Positions 16,988-25,604 of a DNA stretch of 64,000 nt are shown piece by piece. Location: contig JADLDI010000032.1 of the NCBI GenBank assembly GCA_020846745.1, positions 124,001 to 188,000 on the forward strand, in the 5' to 3' direction. The notes under the pieces were generated by a model. It was not told where the DNA came from. It saw only the letters and a program-made list of their open reading frames with translations, and ran no database searches. Position numbers and translations under genes: made by a program. Source of the DNA: Bryobacterales bacterium. Lineage in GTDB: Bacteria > Acidobacteriota > Terriglobia > Bryobacterales > Bryobacteraceae. Numbering within the stretch: position 1 is the first letter of the stretch; every line of letters starts with the position of its first letter.

Positions 16988-17233
16988 TTGGATCTTACTA
17001 AATATATCCGTGAGTTACTGCGGGAACGCGACCGACTCGATGAAGCAATTGCTACTTTGGAACGGCTGATAGAGGAAAATCCGGCGCTCGCCAGCACCCG
17101 CCGCCGCGGACGCAAGAGTATGAATCCGACGGAACGGCGGGAAGTTTCGAAGCGGATGCGCGCTTACTGGGAGAAGCGCCGCAAAGAGCAGATCCGGAAG
17201 CCGCCGGAGGCGGCGAACGCCGCTACTGCTTGA
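16988..17233 (+). CDS. small coiled-coil basic protein
   Basis: An 81-residue protein with an N-terminal coiled-coil helix (LTKYIRELLRERDRLDEAIA) followed by a strongly basic segment (RRRGRKSM, then VSKRMRAYWEKRRKEQIRK). The TTG start at 16988 is preferred because GGAGG ends five to six bases upstream; an in-frame ATG at 16952 would add 12 residues without a comparable site. I recall small proteins with this helix-plus-RRGRKSM layout as recurrent in Acidobacteria, but know no function; nucleic-acid binding is a guess from charge. Its end overlaps the convergent methyltransferase gene by 11 bases. Confidence 0.65.
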   Translation: MDLTKYIRELLRERDRLDEAIATLERLIEENPALASTRRRGRKSMNPTERREVSKRMRAYWEKRRKEQIRKPPEAANAATA

Positions 17234-17900
17234 AATACCACAGCCAGAAGTACTGCTCGCCCGCGCCGTGACGATGGCGAGGTTCAAAGCCGCAACGTTC
17301 CGCCATGGCGACGGCCTGCTCGTCAGAGAACGAGACACCGAGCCACGTATCGTCCGGCTTGGCCTCGGTGGTTACATTCCCCTGAACCTGAAACTTGAAT
17401 AACCCGCCCGGCCGCAGCAACCGGTGGACATCCCTAACGTAAGTCTCGATAATTTCGCGGCTTGGAATGTGTTGAAACACGATCGTGGAAAACGCAAAAT
17501 CCACCTGAATGTCGCCCAACACCGACAAATCCCGGCCATTGTTCTGGAAAACATGCGCATTCGGATGGCTCGCCAGCGCCGCTCTGGCCCGCGCTACCAT
17601 CTCCCCGGAAACATCCACGGCGTACACTTCCCCGAACAATCCAGCCAGTGCCCGCGTCACCCGCCCGGCCCCACAGCCGATTTCCAGGACTTTCATCTGC
17701 TTCGGGTCTTTCCCCTGGCAGATGTTGGTCATATCCGTCAGAATCTCTTCCTTAACGGTGCGCTCGCCGGAAGCAAAAAACGCCTCATCCGTCCAATCGT
17801 CACGCTCGGTGTTGACGTAATACCGGGCATTCTCGCGAGCCCGCTCGTCCCAGTCCTTACGCATCAATTCAGCTTGCTGTTGGGGAGTCAATGAACCCAT
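17223..17900 (-). CDS. class I SAM-dependent methyltransferase
   Basis: A 225-residue Rossmann-fold methyltransferase. The SAM motif MKVLEIGCGAGRVTRAL is near residue 70, followed by the acidic EVYAVDVSGEMVARA, DFAFSTIVFQHIP as motif II/post-II and LLRPGGLFKFQVQG as motif III. The N-terminus (RKDWDERARENARYYVNT) matches a methyltransferase subset common in soil bacteria. The substrate is unknown. No clear ribosome binding site is visible at the ATG. It converges on the coiled-coil gene and diverges from the tRNA-Ala gene. Confidence 0.8.
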   Translation of the reverse strand: MGSLTPQQQAELMRKDWDERARENARYYVNTERDDWTDEAFFASGERTVKEEILTDMTNICQGKDPKQMKVLEIGCGAGRVTRALAGLFGEVYAVDVSGEMVARARAALASHPNAHVFQNNGRDLSVLGDIQVDFAFSTIVFQHIPSREIIETYVRDVHRLLRPGGLFKFQVQGNVTTEAKPDDTWLGVSFSDEQAVAMAERCGFEPRHRHGAGEQYFWLWYFKQ

Positions 17901-17918
17901 CAGTTTTATGGTAGTCCA

Positions 17919-17927
17919 TGCTAGACT
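17919..17927 (+). promoter_or_regulatory. extended -10 promoter of tRNA-Ala
   Basis: TGCTAGACT fits TGn-TAnnnT and lies 22 bases before the tRNA 5' end. The same nonamer recurs at 41136-41144 upstream of the FecR-like gene. No clear -35 is visible. Confidence 0.45.
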
Positions 17928-17948
17928 GAATGCTGGTTCACAAGGTGT

Positions 17949-18024
17949 GGGCGGCTAGCTCAGCTGGGAGAGCACCACGTTCGCAACGTGGGGGTCGTGG
18001 GTTCGAATCCCATGCCGTCCACCA
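17949..18024 (+). tRNA. tRNA-Ala (anticodon CGC)
   Basis: The 76-base cloverleaf folds fully. The acceptor stem GGGCGGC pairs with GCCGTCC and contains the G3:U70 wobble that is the alanine identity element. The D-arm is GCTC/GAGC, the anticodon stem CCACG/CGTGG encloses the loop TTCGCAA with anticodon CGC, and the T-arm contains GTTCGAATCC. The terminal CCA is encoded. It reads GCG codons, fitting a GC-rich genome. There is no integrase or attachment-site duplication next to it. Confidence 0.97.
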
Positions 18025-18059
18025 AATCCACCCCATCCAGACTTTGAAGGCACAACCGG

Positions 18060-19052
18060 CTAGTACTCGACCGGTTTGCCGGTTCGTTTGAGGCTTTTGG
18101 GGATACTCATTTGCAGCGTTATATAAGAAGGCCGGTCGAAGCCGCGATGGAAGATCTTGCCGGCGGCGTAGCCGGGGACGATGTCGCCGATGGTGCCGAC
18201 GATCAGGTTGGCATGCTCGGATGTGGTTTTGTGGACGTGGGTCATGAGGGCCAGCATTTCGGCCCAGGCGACTTTGAGGGCATCTTCCCAGGTGGCGCCG
18301 ATGCCGGCGGTATACCAGCGGTCGGCGGTTTCGACGACGACACCACCGTTGGGAAGGTCGGGCGCTTTGTCGACTTTTAGGGTTACGGTGACGTCGATCT
18401 CAACGCCGGTACCGGTGAGTTCGCCGTCGCTCATGTAGGCGTGCGCATCGCCGATGGTGAGCAGACCGCCATAGCGCTGGGCGCGAATGTAGACAGTGCT
18501 GCCGGCCTTGACGGAATTGAAGTCGAGGTTGCCGCCGCTATCCCAGATGCTAAACGGAAGGGCGGAGGCGCTGGCCAAGTGGATGACACCGATCATGGGA
18601 CGGATGGGGACTACGAAATCGGGCGGGAAGTGGGCCATACCGTCTTTGATGGGGGTCAACACGCGCATGGGGCCGCGGACGGGACCGTGGTTGTTGCTGT
18701 AGCCGTAGGGGCCGGGGACCACGTCGATGATCTTGATGGCGAGCCAGTCCCGGGGTTTGACACCTTCGATTTCGAAGGGTCCGGCGGGGCGGGATCCTCT
18801 GGGGGGCGTGACGTTGGGATCAGGCACTACGCCGGGCTTAAGGTCGGTATCGCCGGTATCGCCGGGGACGTCGATAATGACGGTTTCGCCGAGCTTGAGC
18901 GTGCCGCGGATCTTGCCACGGTCCGGATCGTTGGGTCCTGTGAAGTAAGGAGTTCGGGTGAAGCGCCGGGGCTGGGTTTGGGCGGACGCCGCCGGTGTAA
19001 ATGTGAGCGCCAGGGCGGCGGCCGACAGACTGAGAAGGAAGAATGCTCGCAT
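18060..19052 (-). CDS. exported acetamidase/formamidase family protein
   Basis: A member of the FmdA/AmdA family, which hydrolyses short aliphatic amides to ammonia and the acid. The start at 19052 has an AAGGAG site and opens a clear Sec signal peptide (MRAFFLLSLSAAALALTFTP, cut after AASAQ), so this 330-residue copy is exported whereas classical family members are cytoplasmic. Family features include EGVKPRDWLAIKIIDVVPGP, GVIHLA, SVKAGSTVYI, GDAHAYMSDGELTGTGVEI (metal-site region) and TADRWYTAGIG. It starts 28 bases after the Oar-like receptor gene and is very probably its operon partner. Confidence 0.87.
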   Translation of the reverse strand: MRAFFLLSLSAAALALTFTPAASAQTQPRRFTRTPYFTGPNDPDRGKIRGTLKLGETVIIDVPGDTGDTDLKPGVVPDPNVTPPRGSRPAGPFEIEGVKPRDWLAIKIIDVVPGPYGYSNNHGPVRGPMRVLTPIKDGMAHFPPDFVVPIRPMIGVIHLASASALPFSIWDSGGNLDFNSVKAGSTVYIRAQRYGGLLTIGDAHAYMSDGELTGTGVEIDVTVTLKVDKAPDLPNGGVVVETADRWYTAGIGATWEDALKVAWAEMLALMTHVHKTTSEHANLIVGTIGDIVPGYAAGKIFHRGFDRPSYITLQMSIPKSLKRTGKPVEY

Positions 19053-19080
19053 GATCTCCTTTTCCTTGACCAATGGGCGA

Positions 19081-22000
19081 TTAGAACACAAACTTCAGTG
19101 CGAGCTGAATGATGCGCGGGTCGCCGGCCGATGATACGCGGCCGAAGGTGGGGGTGCCGACGGTAAGGCCGACGGAACCGGGAGCGCCGAAGAAGGGAGT
19201 GTTGGTCGCATTGAAGATTTCTGTCCGGAACTGTAGTTTCATTTCTTCTCGAATCGGGATGTTCTTGAAAACGGAGAAGTCGAAATTGACGAGGCCGGGA
19301 GCGCGGACGACGTTGACGCCCTGGTTGCCGTAGAAGTTGCCGGCGGCGATTTCGGCGTTGGTGGGAATGGCGAAGGCGGCGGCATTGAGCCAGTTGTGGG
19401 GCTGGCGGGCGGAGGCGGTGGGGTCGCCGACGAGGTTGGGGCGGCTGACGGTATCGGTTTTGCCGAGGGAATAAGAAAGTGTCGGCGTGAGCGGGAAGCC
19501 GCCCTGCATGGTGGTGATGCCGTTGATCTGCCAGCCGCCGAGCATGAGGTCGACTGCGCGGGGCGCGCTGGTGAGAAAGCGCTTGCCGCGGCCGAAGGGG
19601 AGTTCGTAGAGGTAGCTGGTGACGAACCTTTTGACGATGTCGTATTCGAGGGGACCGTACTCGCGGGAGAGGTTGGTGGGGTCCTGAATGGAGAAGCCAT
19701 TGATGCCTTCGGTGATGGCGGGGGCCATACCGAGCGCGCGCGACCAGGTGAAGCTGCCGACGACGGACAAGCCGTGCGAGAAGCGCTTTTCGAGGCTGAC
19801 GATCATGGCGTTGTAGTTGGAATAGCCGGAGGGGGTGAGGTAGTTGATGGGTCCGAGCAGGGTTGTCACGCGGCGCCGCGTCTGCGGATTGGAACTATCG
19901 TTGGGCAGGGCGGGATAGGCATCGTTGACGGGCTGGACCATCAACACTCGGGACGACCGGTTGCCCATGTAGCCGACTTCGAGGACCATGTTGGCGGGCA
20001 GTTGCTGCTGGATGTTGACGTTGTACATCTGGGTGAAGTCGGGCCGGGTGTTGGGGTCGCGAGCGGTCATGACGGGGTTGACGGGCGCTTGAGCGAGGGG
20101 GCTGTTGGGCACCAGGGGCATTGAGACGAGCAGTGTGGGATTGATGTTGTTGCCGATCAGGTTGTACTGGACGCGCGTGGGCGGGTTCAACGACGGGACG
20201 AAGTTGACCACATCGGGGAAGCCGTTGAAGACGCCATAGCCGGTGCGAATGACGGTTTTCGAGGTGAGCTGGTAGGCGATGCCGACGCGCGGGGCGAAGT
20301 TTTTGTAGGTGTTGCGGAGGAGATTGTCGGCGTACTCGTCGCCGCGGCGGACGGGGATGGTCGGGAACAGGACGTTCTTCATGGCGTTGAAGACGGCGTC
20401 GGATTGGCGCTTGGGGACGACGATGGTGACGTTCTTGGAGTTGAAATCGAAGAGGACGTTGCTCGAGTTGCCATAACGTTCGTAATTGGCGGGATTGTAG
20501 GCCCACTGGACGCCGAGGGTGATGGTGAGTTTGGAGGAGAGACGCCAGAGGTCCTGGGCGTAGGCGAGGTAATCGGTACTGAAGTCGTAGGCGGTGGCGC
20601 GGTTGCGGAACTGGCCGCTGGCGCCGATGCCTAACAGAAAGTCGGCCACGGCGTTGCCGCTCGCGCCGAAGCCGGGCTGGTTGGTGTAGACGCCGCTGAA
20701 GCTGAGGGTGCCGCGGCAGTTGGTGCAGACGAGTTGGTTATAGAAGCGCTTGTCGCCGACGCGGAAGCCGAACTTGAAGGTGTGCGCGCCGCGGATGGCG
20801 GTGTAGCTATCGGAAAGCTCGTATTTGATGAACGGCTGGGAGGTGGTGCCGCCGCTGCCGACGGCGGAGAATCCGGCGACGGACAGTACGGCCAAGCCGC
20901 CCGCGGGCGCGCCCGGGTCGGGAAAGGCGGTAATGCCGTACTGGGAGTTGAGGTTTTGGGCGGATTCGAGGTTGATGATACTGGCGGTGCTGCGCAGGTA
21001 GCCGACGCGGAAATCGTTCAGGTCGGTGGGCTTGAAAATGTGGGTCCAGGTGATGTTGCCGGTGCGCTGCCCAAATTCGGACGTGCCGCCGGCGCCGCCG
21101 TCGCGCACGCCATCGGCGGGGAACCCCAAAGCGGGCGCGGCCAGTTGTGTGGTGTCGCCCCAGATGATGCGGCCGGATACGGTGTCTTTCTCTGAACGAA
21201 CCCAGTCGAACTTGGTGAGGGTGGTGTTGATGTTTCGGGAGGAGCCGACGTTGCGGACGAAGTTGGGAGAGCCGGCGACGTTGGGTCCGGGGACCTTGCT
21301 GATGAGGTCGCGGGTGGCGGGGTTCATGCGGCTGACCGGGATGATGTTGTCCGGGAAGGGCGTGCGGACGAGCGATCCGTTGGGGAGGGTTTGCAGGGAG
21401 TATGGGTCGAAGATCTGGCCGGCGCGGACGGATGCGCCGGTGGGGTCGGCGCCGATGACGTTGCCGAGTTGCGGCGCGAAGTTGCCGGCCTTTTGGGCAT
21501 CGGTGAACACCTGGCGGGCAATGACGGAGTCCTGGCGGACGCGGTGGCCTTCGTAGTTGCCGAAGAAGAATAGCTTGTTGCGGATGATGGGTCCGCCGAG
21601 ACTGGCGCCGAACTGGTTGCGGGTGAACTGGGGCTTGGAGGCGGTGGGCGCGGTGAAATAGTTGCGGGCGTTGAGTTCGCGATTGCGGACGAAGTCGTAG
21701 AGTGAGCCGTGGAGGGAATTGGTGCCGGACTTGATGGTGGCGTTGACGACGGCGCCGCCCAGACGCCCGGTGTCGGCGCCATAGTTGTTCGACTGGACCT
21801 TGAATTCCTGCAGAGAATCGACGGGCGGGTGAGCCTGCGCTCCGCCGCCGACGACGAAGCTGTTGTTATCGGCGCCGTCGATGAGGAAGTCGGTCTGGCT
21901 GGTCCGGTTGCCGCCGAGGTTCATGACGGCGGATTGGGGATTATAGGAGTCGTAGGTCCCATAGGTGACCGCGCCGGGCGATAGCAGGGCGAGTTGGAGC

Positions 22001-22461
22001 CAGCTGCGGCCGTTCAGCGGCAGTTCGACGATCTTCTGGTTGTCGACCACTTGCCCGATGGTGGCGTCCTCTGTTTGGAGGAGTGGGGGCGCTCCGGTGA
22101 CGAGGACGTTTTCGGAGACTGTGCCGACCTGCATGGGCATGTCGACACGCAACCGGTCGTTCACGCGGGCTTCAATCGCTTCGCGGACGGCGGTGCTGAA
22201 ACCTTTCGCCGTGACCGAGATGTTGTAGACACCGGGGCGAAGTTGGGGCGCACGGTAGAAGCCGGACGCATCCGATACGGTGCTGAATGCCGCGCCGGAT
22301 GCCTGGTTCTTTACGGTGATGACAGCGCCGGCGATGGCGCCGCCCGATGAGTCTGTAATCTGGCCGGTGATGCTGGCGCTGTCCTGCTGGGCCCAGGCAG
22401 GCATCGCGGTGAGAGCGACGCCGAGGATTGTGAGGAAGAGAACCCGCGAAGCCGAGTACAT
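19081..22461 (-). CDS. Oar-like TonB-dependent receptor with carboxypeptidase-regulatory domain
   Basis: A 1126-residue outer-membrane protein. A signal peptide ends at MPAWAQ (about 25), followed by a carboxypeptidase-regulatory-like beta-sandwich (SITGQITDSSGGAIAGAVIT, 28-110), a plug domain (GQVVDNQKIVELPLNGRSW; DFLIDGADNNSFVVGGG) and a large beta-barrel ending in the aromatic LALKFVF expected for outer-membrane assembly. Such proteins are strongly expanded in Solibacter-type Acidobacteria and are thought to take up oligosaccharides or other large nutrients. AAGGAG precedes the ATG. The downstream exported acetamidase hints at an amide-bearing substrate, by position only. Confidence 0.93.
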   Translation of the reverse strand: MYSASRVLFLTILGVALTAMPAWAQQDSASITGQITDSSGGAIAGAVITVKNQASGAAFSTVSDASGFYRAPQLRPGVYNISVTAKGFSTAVREAIEARVNDRLRVDMPMQVGTVSENVLVTGAPPLLQTEDATIGQVVDNQKIVELPLNGRSWLQLALLSPGAVTYGTYDSYNPQSAVMNLGGNRTSQTDFLIDGADNNSFVVGGGAQAHPPVDSLQEFKVQSNNYGADTGRLGGAVVNATIKSGTNSLHGSLYDFVRNRELNARNYFTAPTASKPQFTRNQFGASLGGPIIRNKLFFFGNYEGHRVRQDSVIARQVFTDAQKAGNFAPQLGNVIGADPTGASVRAGQIFDPYSLQTLPNGSLVRTPFPDNIIPVSRMNPATRDLISKVPGPNVAGSPNFVRNVGSSRNINTTLTKFDWVRSEKDTVSGRIIWGDTTQLAAPALGFPADGVRDGGAGGTSEFGQRTGNITWTHIFKPTDLNDFRVGYLRSTASIINLESAQNLNSQYGITAFPDPGAPAGGLAVLSVAGFSAVGSGGTTSQPFIKYELSDSYTAIRGAHTFKFGFRVGDKRFYNQLVCTNCRGTLSFSGVYTNQPGFGASGNAVADFLLGIGASGQFRNRATAYDFSTDYLAYAQDLWRLSSKLTITLGVQWAYNPANYERYGNSSNVLFDFNSKNVTIVVPKRQSDAVFNAMKNVLFPTIPVRRGDEYADNLLRNTYKNFAPRVGIAYQLTSKTVIRTGYGVFNGFPDVVNFVPSLNPPTRVQYNLIGNNINPTLLVSMPLVPNSPLAQAPVNPVMTARDPNTRPDFTQMYNVNIQQQLPANMVLEVGYMGNRSSRVLMVQPVNDAYPALPNDSSNPQTRRRVTTLLGPINYLTPSGYSNYNAMIVSLEKRFSHGLSVVGSFTWSRALGMAPAITEGINGFSIQDPTNLSREYGPLEYDIVKRFVTSYLYELPFGRGKRFLTSAPRAVDLMLGGWQINGITTMQGGFPLTPTLSYSLGKTDTVSRPNLVGDPTASARQPHNWLNAAAFAIPTNAEIAAGNFYGNQGVNVVRAPGLVNFDFSVFKNIPIREEMKLQFRTEIFNATNTPFFGAPGSVGLTVGTPTFGRVSSAGDPRIIQLALKFVF

Positions 22462-22539
22462 CGAAAACTCCTTCAGGCAACAGATGTGTTCACAGCACGA
22501 GAGCGGAGGTGCGCGTGATGGACGAGCAGTGGAGAGAGG

Positions 22540-22568
22540 ATGATATCGTATCGCCAGACGTTATACAA
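22540..22568 (-). promoter_or_regulatory. candidate promoter of the Oar receptor-acetamidase operon
   Basis: On the minus strand TTGTAT (22568-22563) and TATCAT (22545-22540) are 17 bases apart. The predicted start near 22533 gives a leader of about 70 bases. The match to the -35 consensus is partial. Confidence 0.4.
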
Positions 22569-22644
22569 GAGACGTCAGTTGGCCCGAGTTGGCCGCGGCA
22601 GGTGTCGACACGGCAGGTGTCGGGAAGCGGAAGGCGGCGCTAAA

Positions 22645-23586
22645 TCACTGCCTCCAACGTTTCAGGAAGTCGAGCACGAAGGCGTCGCGGCGGGCGCGGA
22701 CGGCGGCGGGGTCCTTTACTGACCAGTCGTAGAAGCCTTGGCCGGTTTTGACGCCTAGCTTGCCTTGTGCGACGAGGTCGTTCATCAACTGCGGGGCTTT
22801 CGGATCGTTGTTCAGATCCTGGGCTACGTAGTTGACGATGCTGGAGGACATGTCGAGCCCTACCATGTCCTGATGCTCGAAAATTCCATATACGGGCAAG
22901 CGCAAACCGAAGCCGGATTTGGCGCAGAGGTCGACGTCTTCCACGTCGGCAATGCCTTCCTGCACGATGTTGACGGCTTCGCGGACCAGCGCCATCTGGA
23001 GGCGGTTGCCGAGCTGGCCGGGAGTGTCGCGCTTGACGATGATACCGACCTTGCCGCAATCCTCCAGCAGCTTCTTCAAGGCCACCGCCAGCGAATGGTC
23101 TGTATGCCGGCCTTTTACGATCTCGACGAGCGGCATCAGGTGCGGGGGGTTCCAGAAGTGGGTTGTCACGACGCGTGACGGGTTCCGGCAGGCGGATTGG
23201 ATGGCGGTGATGGACAGGCCGGAGGTGTTGGAGGCTAGCGCGGCGGTGGGTTTGGCGAGTCGGTCCATTCTCGCGAAGAGTTCCTGCTTGAACTTCATGT
23301 CTTCGGGCGCGGATTCGACGACGAGGTCCGCTTGGGCGATGGAGGCGTCGAAGTCGGCGGAGGAGTCGATGAGGGTTGCTGCGCGGTCGCAGCGGTCCGC
23401 GGGGGCGAGGGCGTGCTCGCGAATCAGGGCGAGTTGCTCGAAGGCCTTTGTCAGGCCGTTGCGGGCCGAGTCTTCCTTTCTTGAAAGGATGGTGGCGCGG
23501 ACACCGCCTAAGGCCAGGGTGAGGGCGATGCCCGGACCCATCATGCCGGTGCCGATCACCGTGGCGGTTTCGAATTTATAGTTCAT
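22645..23586 (-). CDS. 3-hydroxyacyl-CoA dehydrogenase, single-function
   Basis: A 313-residue NAD-dependent 3-hydroxyacyl-CoA dehydrogenase of the short SCHAD/PaaH/Hbd type, oxidising 3-hydroxyacyl-CoA to 3-ketoacyl-CoA. The N-terminal Rossmann fold starts at TVIGTGMMGPGIALTLALGG (residues 9-28). LASNTSGLSITAI and VTTHFWNPPHLMPLVEIV contain the catalytic Ser/His/Asn region. The C-terminal helical domain carries GQLGNRLQMALVREA and GQGFYDW. GTGMMGPGIA replaces the usual GxGxMGxG without loss of key glycines. It lies between the receptor operon and a cupin-like gene; no ribosome binding site is obvious. Confidence 0.9.
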   Translation of the reverse strand: MNYKFETATVIGTGMMGPGIALTLALGGVRATILSRKEDSARNGLTKAFEQLALIREHALAPADRCDRAATLIDSSADFDASIAQADLVVESAPEDMKFKQELFARMDRLAKPTAALASNTSGLSITAIQSACRNPSRVVTTHFWNPPHLMPLVEIVKGRHTDHSLAVALKKLLEDCGKVGIIVKRDTPGQLGNRLQMALVREAVNIVQEGIADVEDVDLCAKSGFGLRLPVYGIFEHQDMVGLDMSSSIVNYVAQDLNNDPKAPQLMNDLVAQGKLGVKTGQGFYDWSVKDPAAVRARRDAFVLDFLKRWRQ

Positions 23587-23772
23587 AGGGGATAGTAGAT
23601 AGTAGGGAAGAGAGCCGGTTGGTTGCGGCGGCTGATGTGAAGCACTCCCTCACGGGACCGAGAAAAATGGGCCCGCGCCCTTACGGTTGCGGTTCCGTTT
23701 CCGGTGCAATGCGTGTTTGCAAGGGTTTACCGAACCCGTGGGTGATCGCCAAAACGCGTTCAGGCGGCTCCT

Positions 23773-24060
23773 TTAGTCCTTGAGTTCGATGACGAGGGTG
23801 CGATAGGACTTGGCGCCTTTGTTGGTGAGAACGGGGGCGTCCTCGGCACGGTCGTGCCAGATGACCTCGCCGGCTTTGCGTTTGCGGATCGCTTTTTCGC
23901 CGGTCTTCGAGTCGAGGCGTTCGTATTCGCAATCGTCGAGGAAGACGATGATCTGGTCAGTGGGGCGGAGGTAGCGGGGGCGGGGTACGCCGGGTTCATA
24001 GGTCACTTCGGTGACTTTGGCGCGAACGTTTTCAAGCAGCAGTTTTTTCTGTTGAGCCAT
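23773..24060 (-). CDS. small cupin-like protein
   Basis: A 95-residue protein with a single beta-sandwich of cupin type: YLRPTDQIIVFLDDCEYERL as the first conserved strand pair, RKRKAGEVIWHDRAEDA as the second, then a SYRTLVIELKD ending. The first cupin motif lacks the usual His-x-His and only one His is evident (residue 73), so metal-dependent catalysis is doubtful. It starts 27 bases after the MFS transporter gene and probably shares its transcript. Similar small proteins are often annotated only as cupin domain-containing; role unknown. Confidence 0.6.
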   Translation of the reverse strand: MAQQKKLLLENVRAKVTEVTYEPGVPRPRYLRPTDQIIVFLDDCEYERLDSKTGEKAIRKRKAGEVIWHDRAEDAPVLTNKGAKSYRTLVIELKD

Positions 24061-24087
24061 GGTGTTTGTTGAAGAGAATTCCTTATT

Positions 24088-25374
24088 TTATGCGGGACCG
24101 GCTTTGGGGACGTACTTCTCGCGGACCAGGGTGACGTAGGCGGCAATGCCCATCAGGAGAAAGAAGAAGATGGCTACCATGGGCGCGTCGTAGCGTCCGG
24201 TGGTTTCCTTGAGCCAGCCGGTGAGCATGGGGGCGACGATGCCGGGAATGTTGGCGGCGCAGTTCTGAACGCCGACGATGCGGCCGATGGCGGCTCCGGG
24301 CAGCAGGGTTTGGGTGAGCGCCCAGTAGTTGGCGGTCATGAGTCCGAGGCCCGAGAGGGAGAAGACCGCGAAGAAGAGGGCGACGCTTTGGGAGTCGGAC
24401 AGGCCGCCGATGACTTCGGTGGAGGCGGTAAGGAAGCCCGCGATGATGAAGCCTTTGCGGACCTTCACGGGGTCGTAGCCGCGGTCGATTAAGCGATCCG
24501 CAACATAACCCGCGGCGGTGGCGACGACGGCCATCCCGATGAACGAGAAGAAGGTGAACAGGCCCATATTTGTGAGGTCGAGGCCGCGGCGTTCTTTGAG
24601 GTAGGCGGGCAGCCAGGTCATGGAGAAGTAGACGAAGTACTGATAGCAGAAGGTGCCGATGATGGTGCCGAGGATGACGGGGGAGAACAGGATGCGGGTG
24701 AACGGGATGTCGGCGGTCTTGGGGGATTCGCGGCGGATTTGTTGTTCGATCTGACGGTCGTTATCGGTGACAAGCAGCGCCCAGGGGATGAGCCAGAGCA
24801 ATCCGCCGAAGCCCATGATGAGGAACATGGCGCGCCAACCGTAGCTGTGGAGGAGCAGGGCGGCGACCAGTCCGCCGAGGGCGGGTCCGGCCTTGGCGGC
24901 GGCCATGTAGAGGCCGATGAAGAGGTCGCGCTGGTTTTCGGCGCAGTTGAGGCGGATCCAGCGCATGCCGGCGGGGGTGATCATGGATTCGCCGAAGCCG
25001 AGGGCGACGCGGAGGAAGACCAGTTCGCGCATGGAGGTCGCGAAGGCGGTGCCGGCCGATAGAAGCGACCAGACGAAGAAGCCGCCGGCGTAGGGCCACT
25101 TGACGCCGTACTTATCGACAAACCACCCGGCCGGGATCTGGAGGACGGCGTAGGACCAGAAGAAGGCGGAGCCGAGGGTGCCGCGATCGATGTCGGTGAG
25201 TTTGAAGAAGTCTTTGAAGGAAGAGTCGGCGAGGGCGGCGGAGAGGTTGACGCGATCGAAGTAGGCGATGACGTAGCCGACGCAGAGGAGCGTGACGATG
25301 GTCCAGCGTTTGGACGGTGAAATCGAGAGGGACGACGGGGGAGGCGCAGCCTGGGCCTGAGCTGCCTGGGACAT
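24088..25374 (-). CDS. MFS transporter, anion:cation symporter (ACS) family
   Basis: A 428-residue, 12-helix major facilitator of the type that imports sugar acids or other organic anions (ExuT/GudP-like). The signature VGYVIAYFDRVNLSAAL in helix 1, FFWSYAVLQIPAGWFVDKYG in the helix 2-3 loop and LRVALGFGESMITPAG in helix 4-5 are typical. A second-half repeat GYVADRLIDRGYDPVKVRKG is visible. The start MSQAAQ at 25374 has a TGGGGA site; a GTG twelve bases up is less likely. The cupin-like gene follows after 27 bases. Substrate is not determinable from sequence, though carboxylates are usual for the family. Confidence 0.88.
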   Translation of the reverse strand: MSQAAQAQAAPPPSSLSISPSKRWTIVTLLCVGYVIAYFDRVNLSAALADSSFKDFFKLTDIDRGTLGSAFFWSYAVLQIPAGWFVDKYGVKWPYAGGFFVWSLLSAGTAFATSMRELVFLRVALGFGESMITPAGMRWIRLNCAENQRDLFIGLYMAAAKAGPALGGLVAALLLHSYGWRAMFLIMGFGGLLWLIPWALLVTDNDRQIEQQIRRESPKTADIPFTRILFSPVILGTIIGTFCYQYFVYFSMTWLPAYLKERRGLDLTNMGLFTFFSFIGMAVVATAAGYVADRLIDRGYDPVKVRKGFIIAGFLTASTEVIGGLSDSQSVALFFAVFSLSGLGLMTANYWALTQTLLPGAAIGRIVGVQNCAANIPGIVAPMLTGWLKETTGRYDAPMVAIFFFLLMGIAAYVTLVREKYVPKAGPA

Positions 25375-25446
25375 GAGTTTCCCCACGATATCACAGAGGT
25401 GGAGGGGAGCGGAGGGCTGAGGCGAATGCGGTACGTTTGTGAGACC

Positions 25447-25600
25447 GATGCACTACGAAATCGGGGACAGGCCCGGATTTGTAAGCGGTTTGTGAGGCGG
25501 ATGTGTTGCGGAATTGGGGACAGGCCCGGATTTGTACGTGGGGCGGATGTGTTGCGGAATTGGGGACAGGCCCAGATTTGTAAGACGGATGTCACAATGG
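25447..25600. repeat. three tandem GGGGACAGGCCC repeats (RAYT-associated family)
   Basis: Three diverged direct repeats begin with GATG at 25447, 25500 and 25546, with unit lengths of 53, 46 and 42 bases, and a partial fourth GATGTCACAATGG starts at 25588. Each full unit contains GGGGACAGGCCC (25463, 25516, 25562) followed by (G/A)GATTTGTA. GGGGACAGGCCC can fold into a small hairpin. Closely related units lie at 62036-62178 directly upstream of a Y1 transposase gene. Confidence 0.85.
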
Positions 25601-25604
25601 CTTT

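Noticed and set aside
17949..18024. tRNA-Ala as an integration site for a mobile island
   Set aside because: No integrase, no duplicated tRNA 3' end and no shift in gene content were seen next to it.
23723..23737. Terminator after the MFS-cupin operon (GGGTT/AACCC)
   Set aside because: Five-base stem with no T-tract on the minus strand; too weak to call.
25447..25600. CRISPR array
   Set aside because: Units of 53, 46 and 42 bases with diverged sequence, no constant repeat/spacer pattern and no cas genes; they match the RAYT-associated repeats instead.
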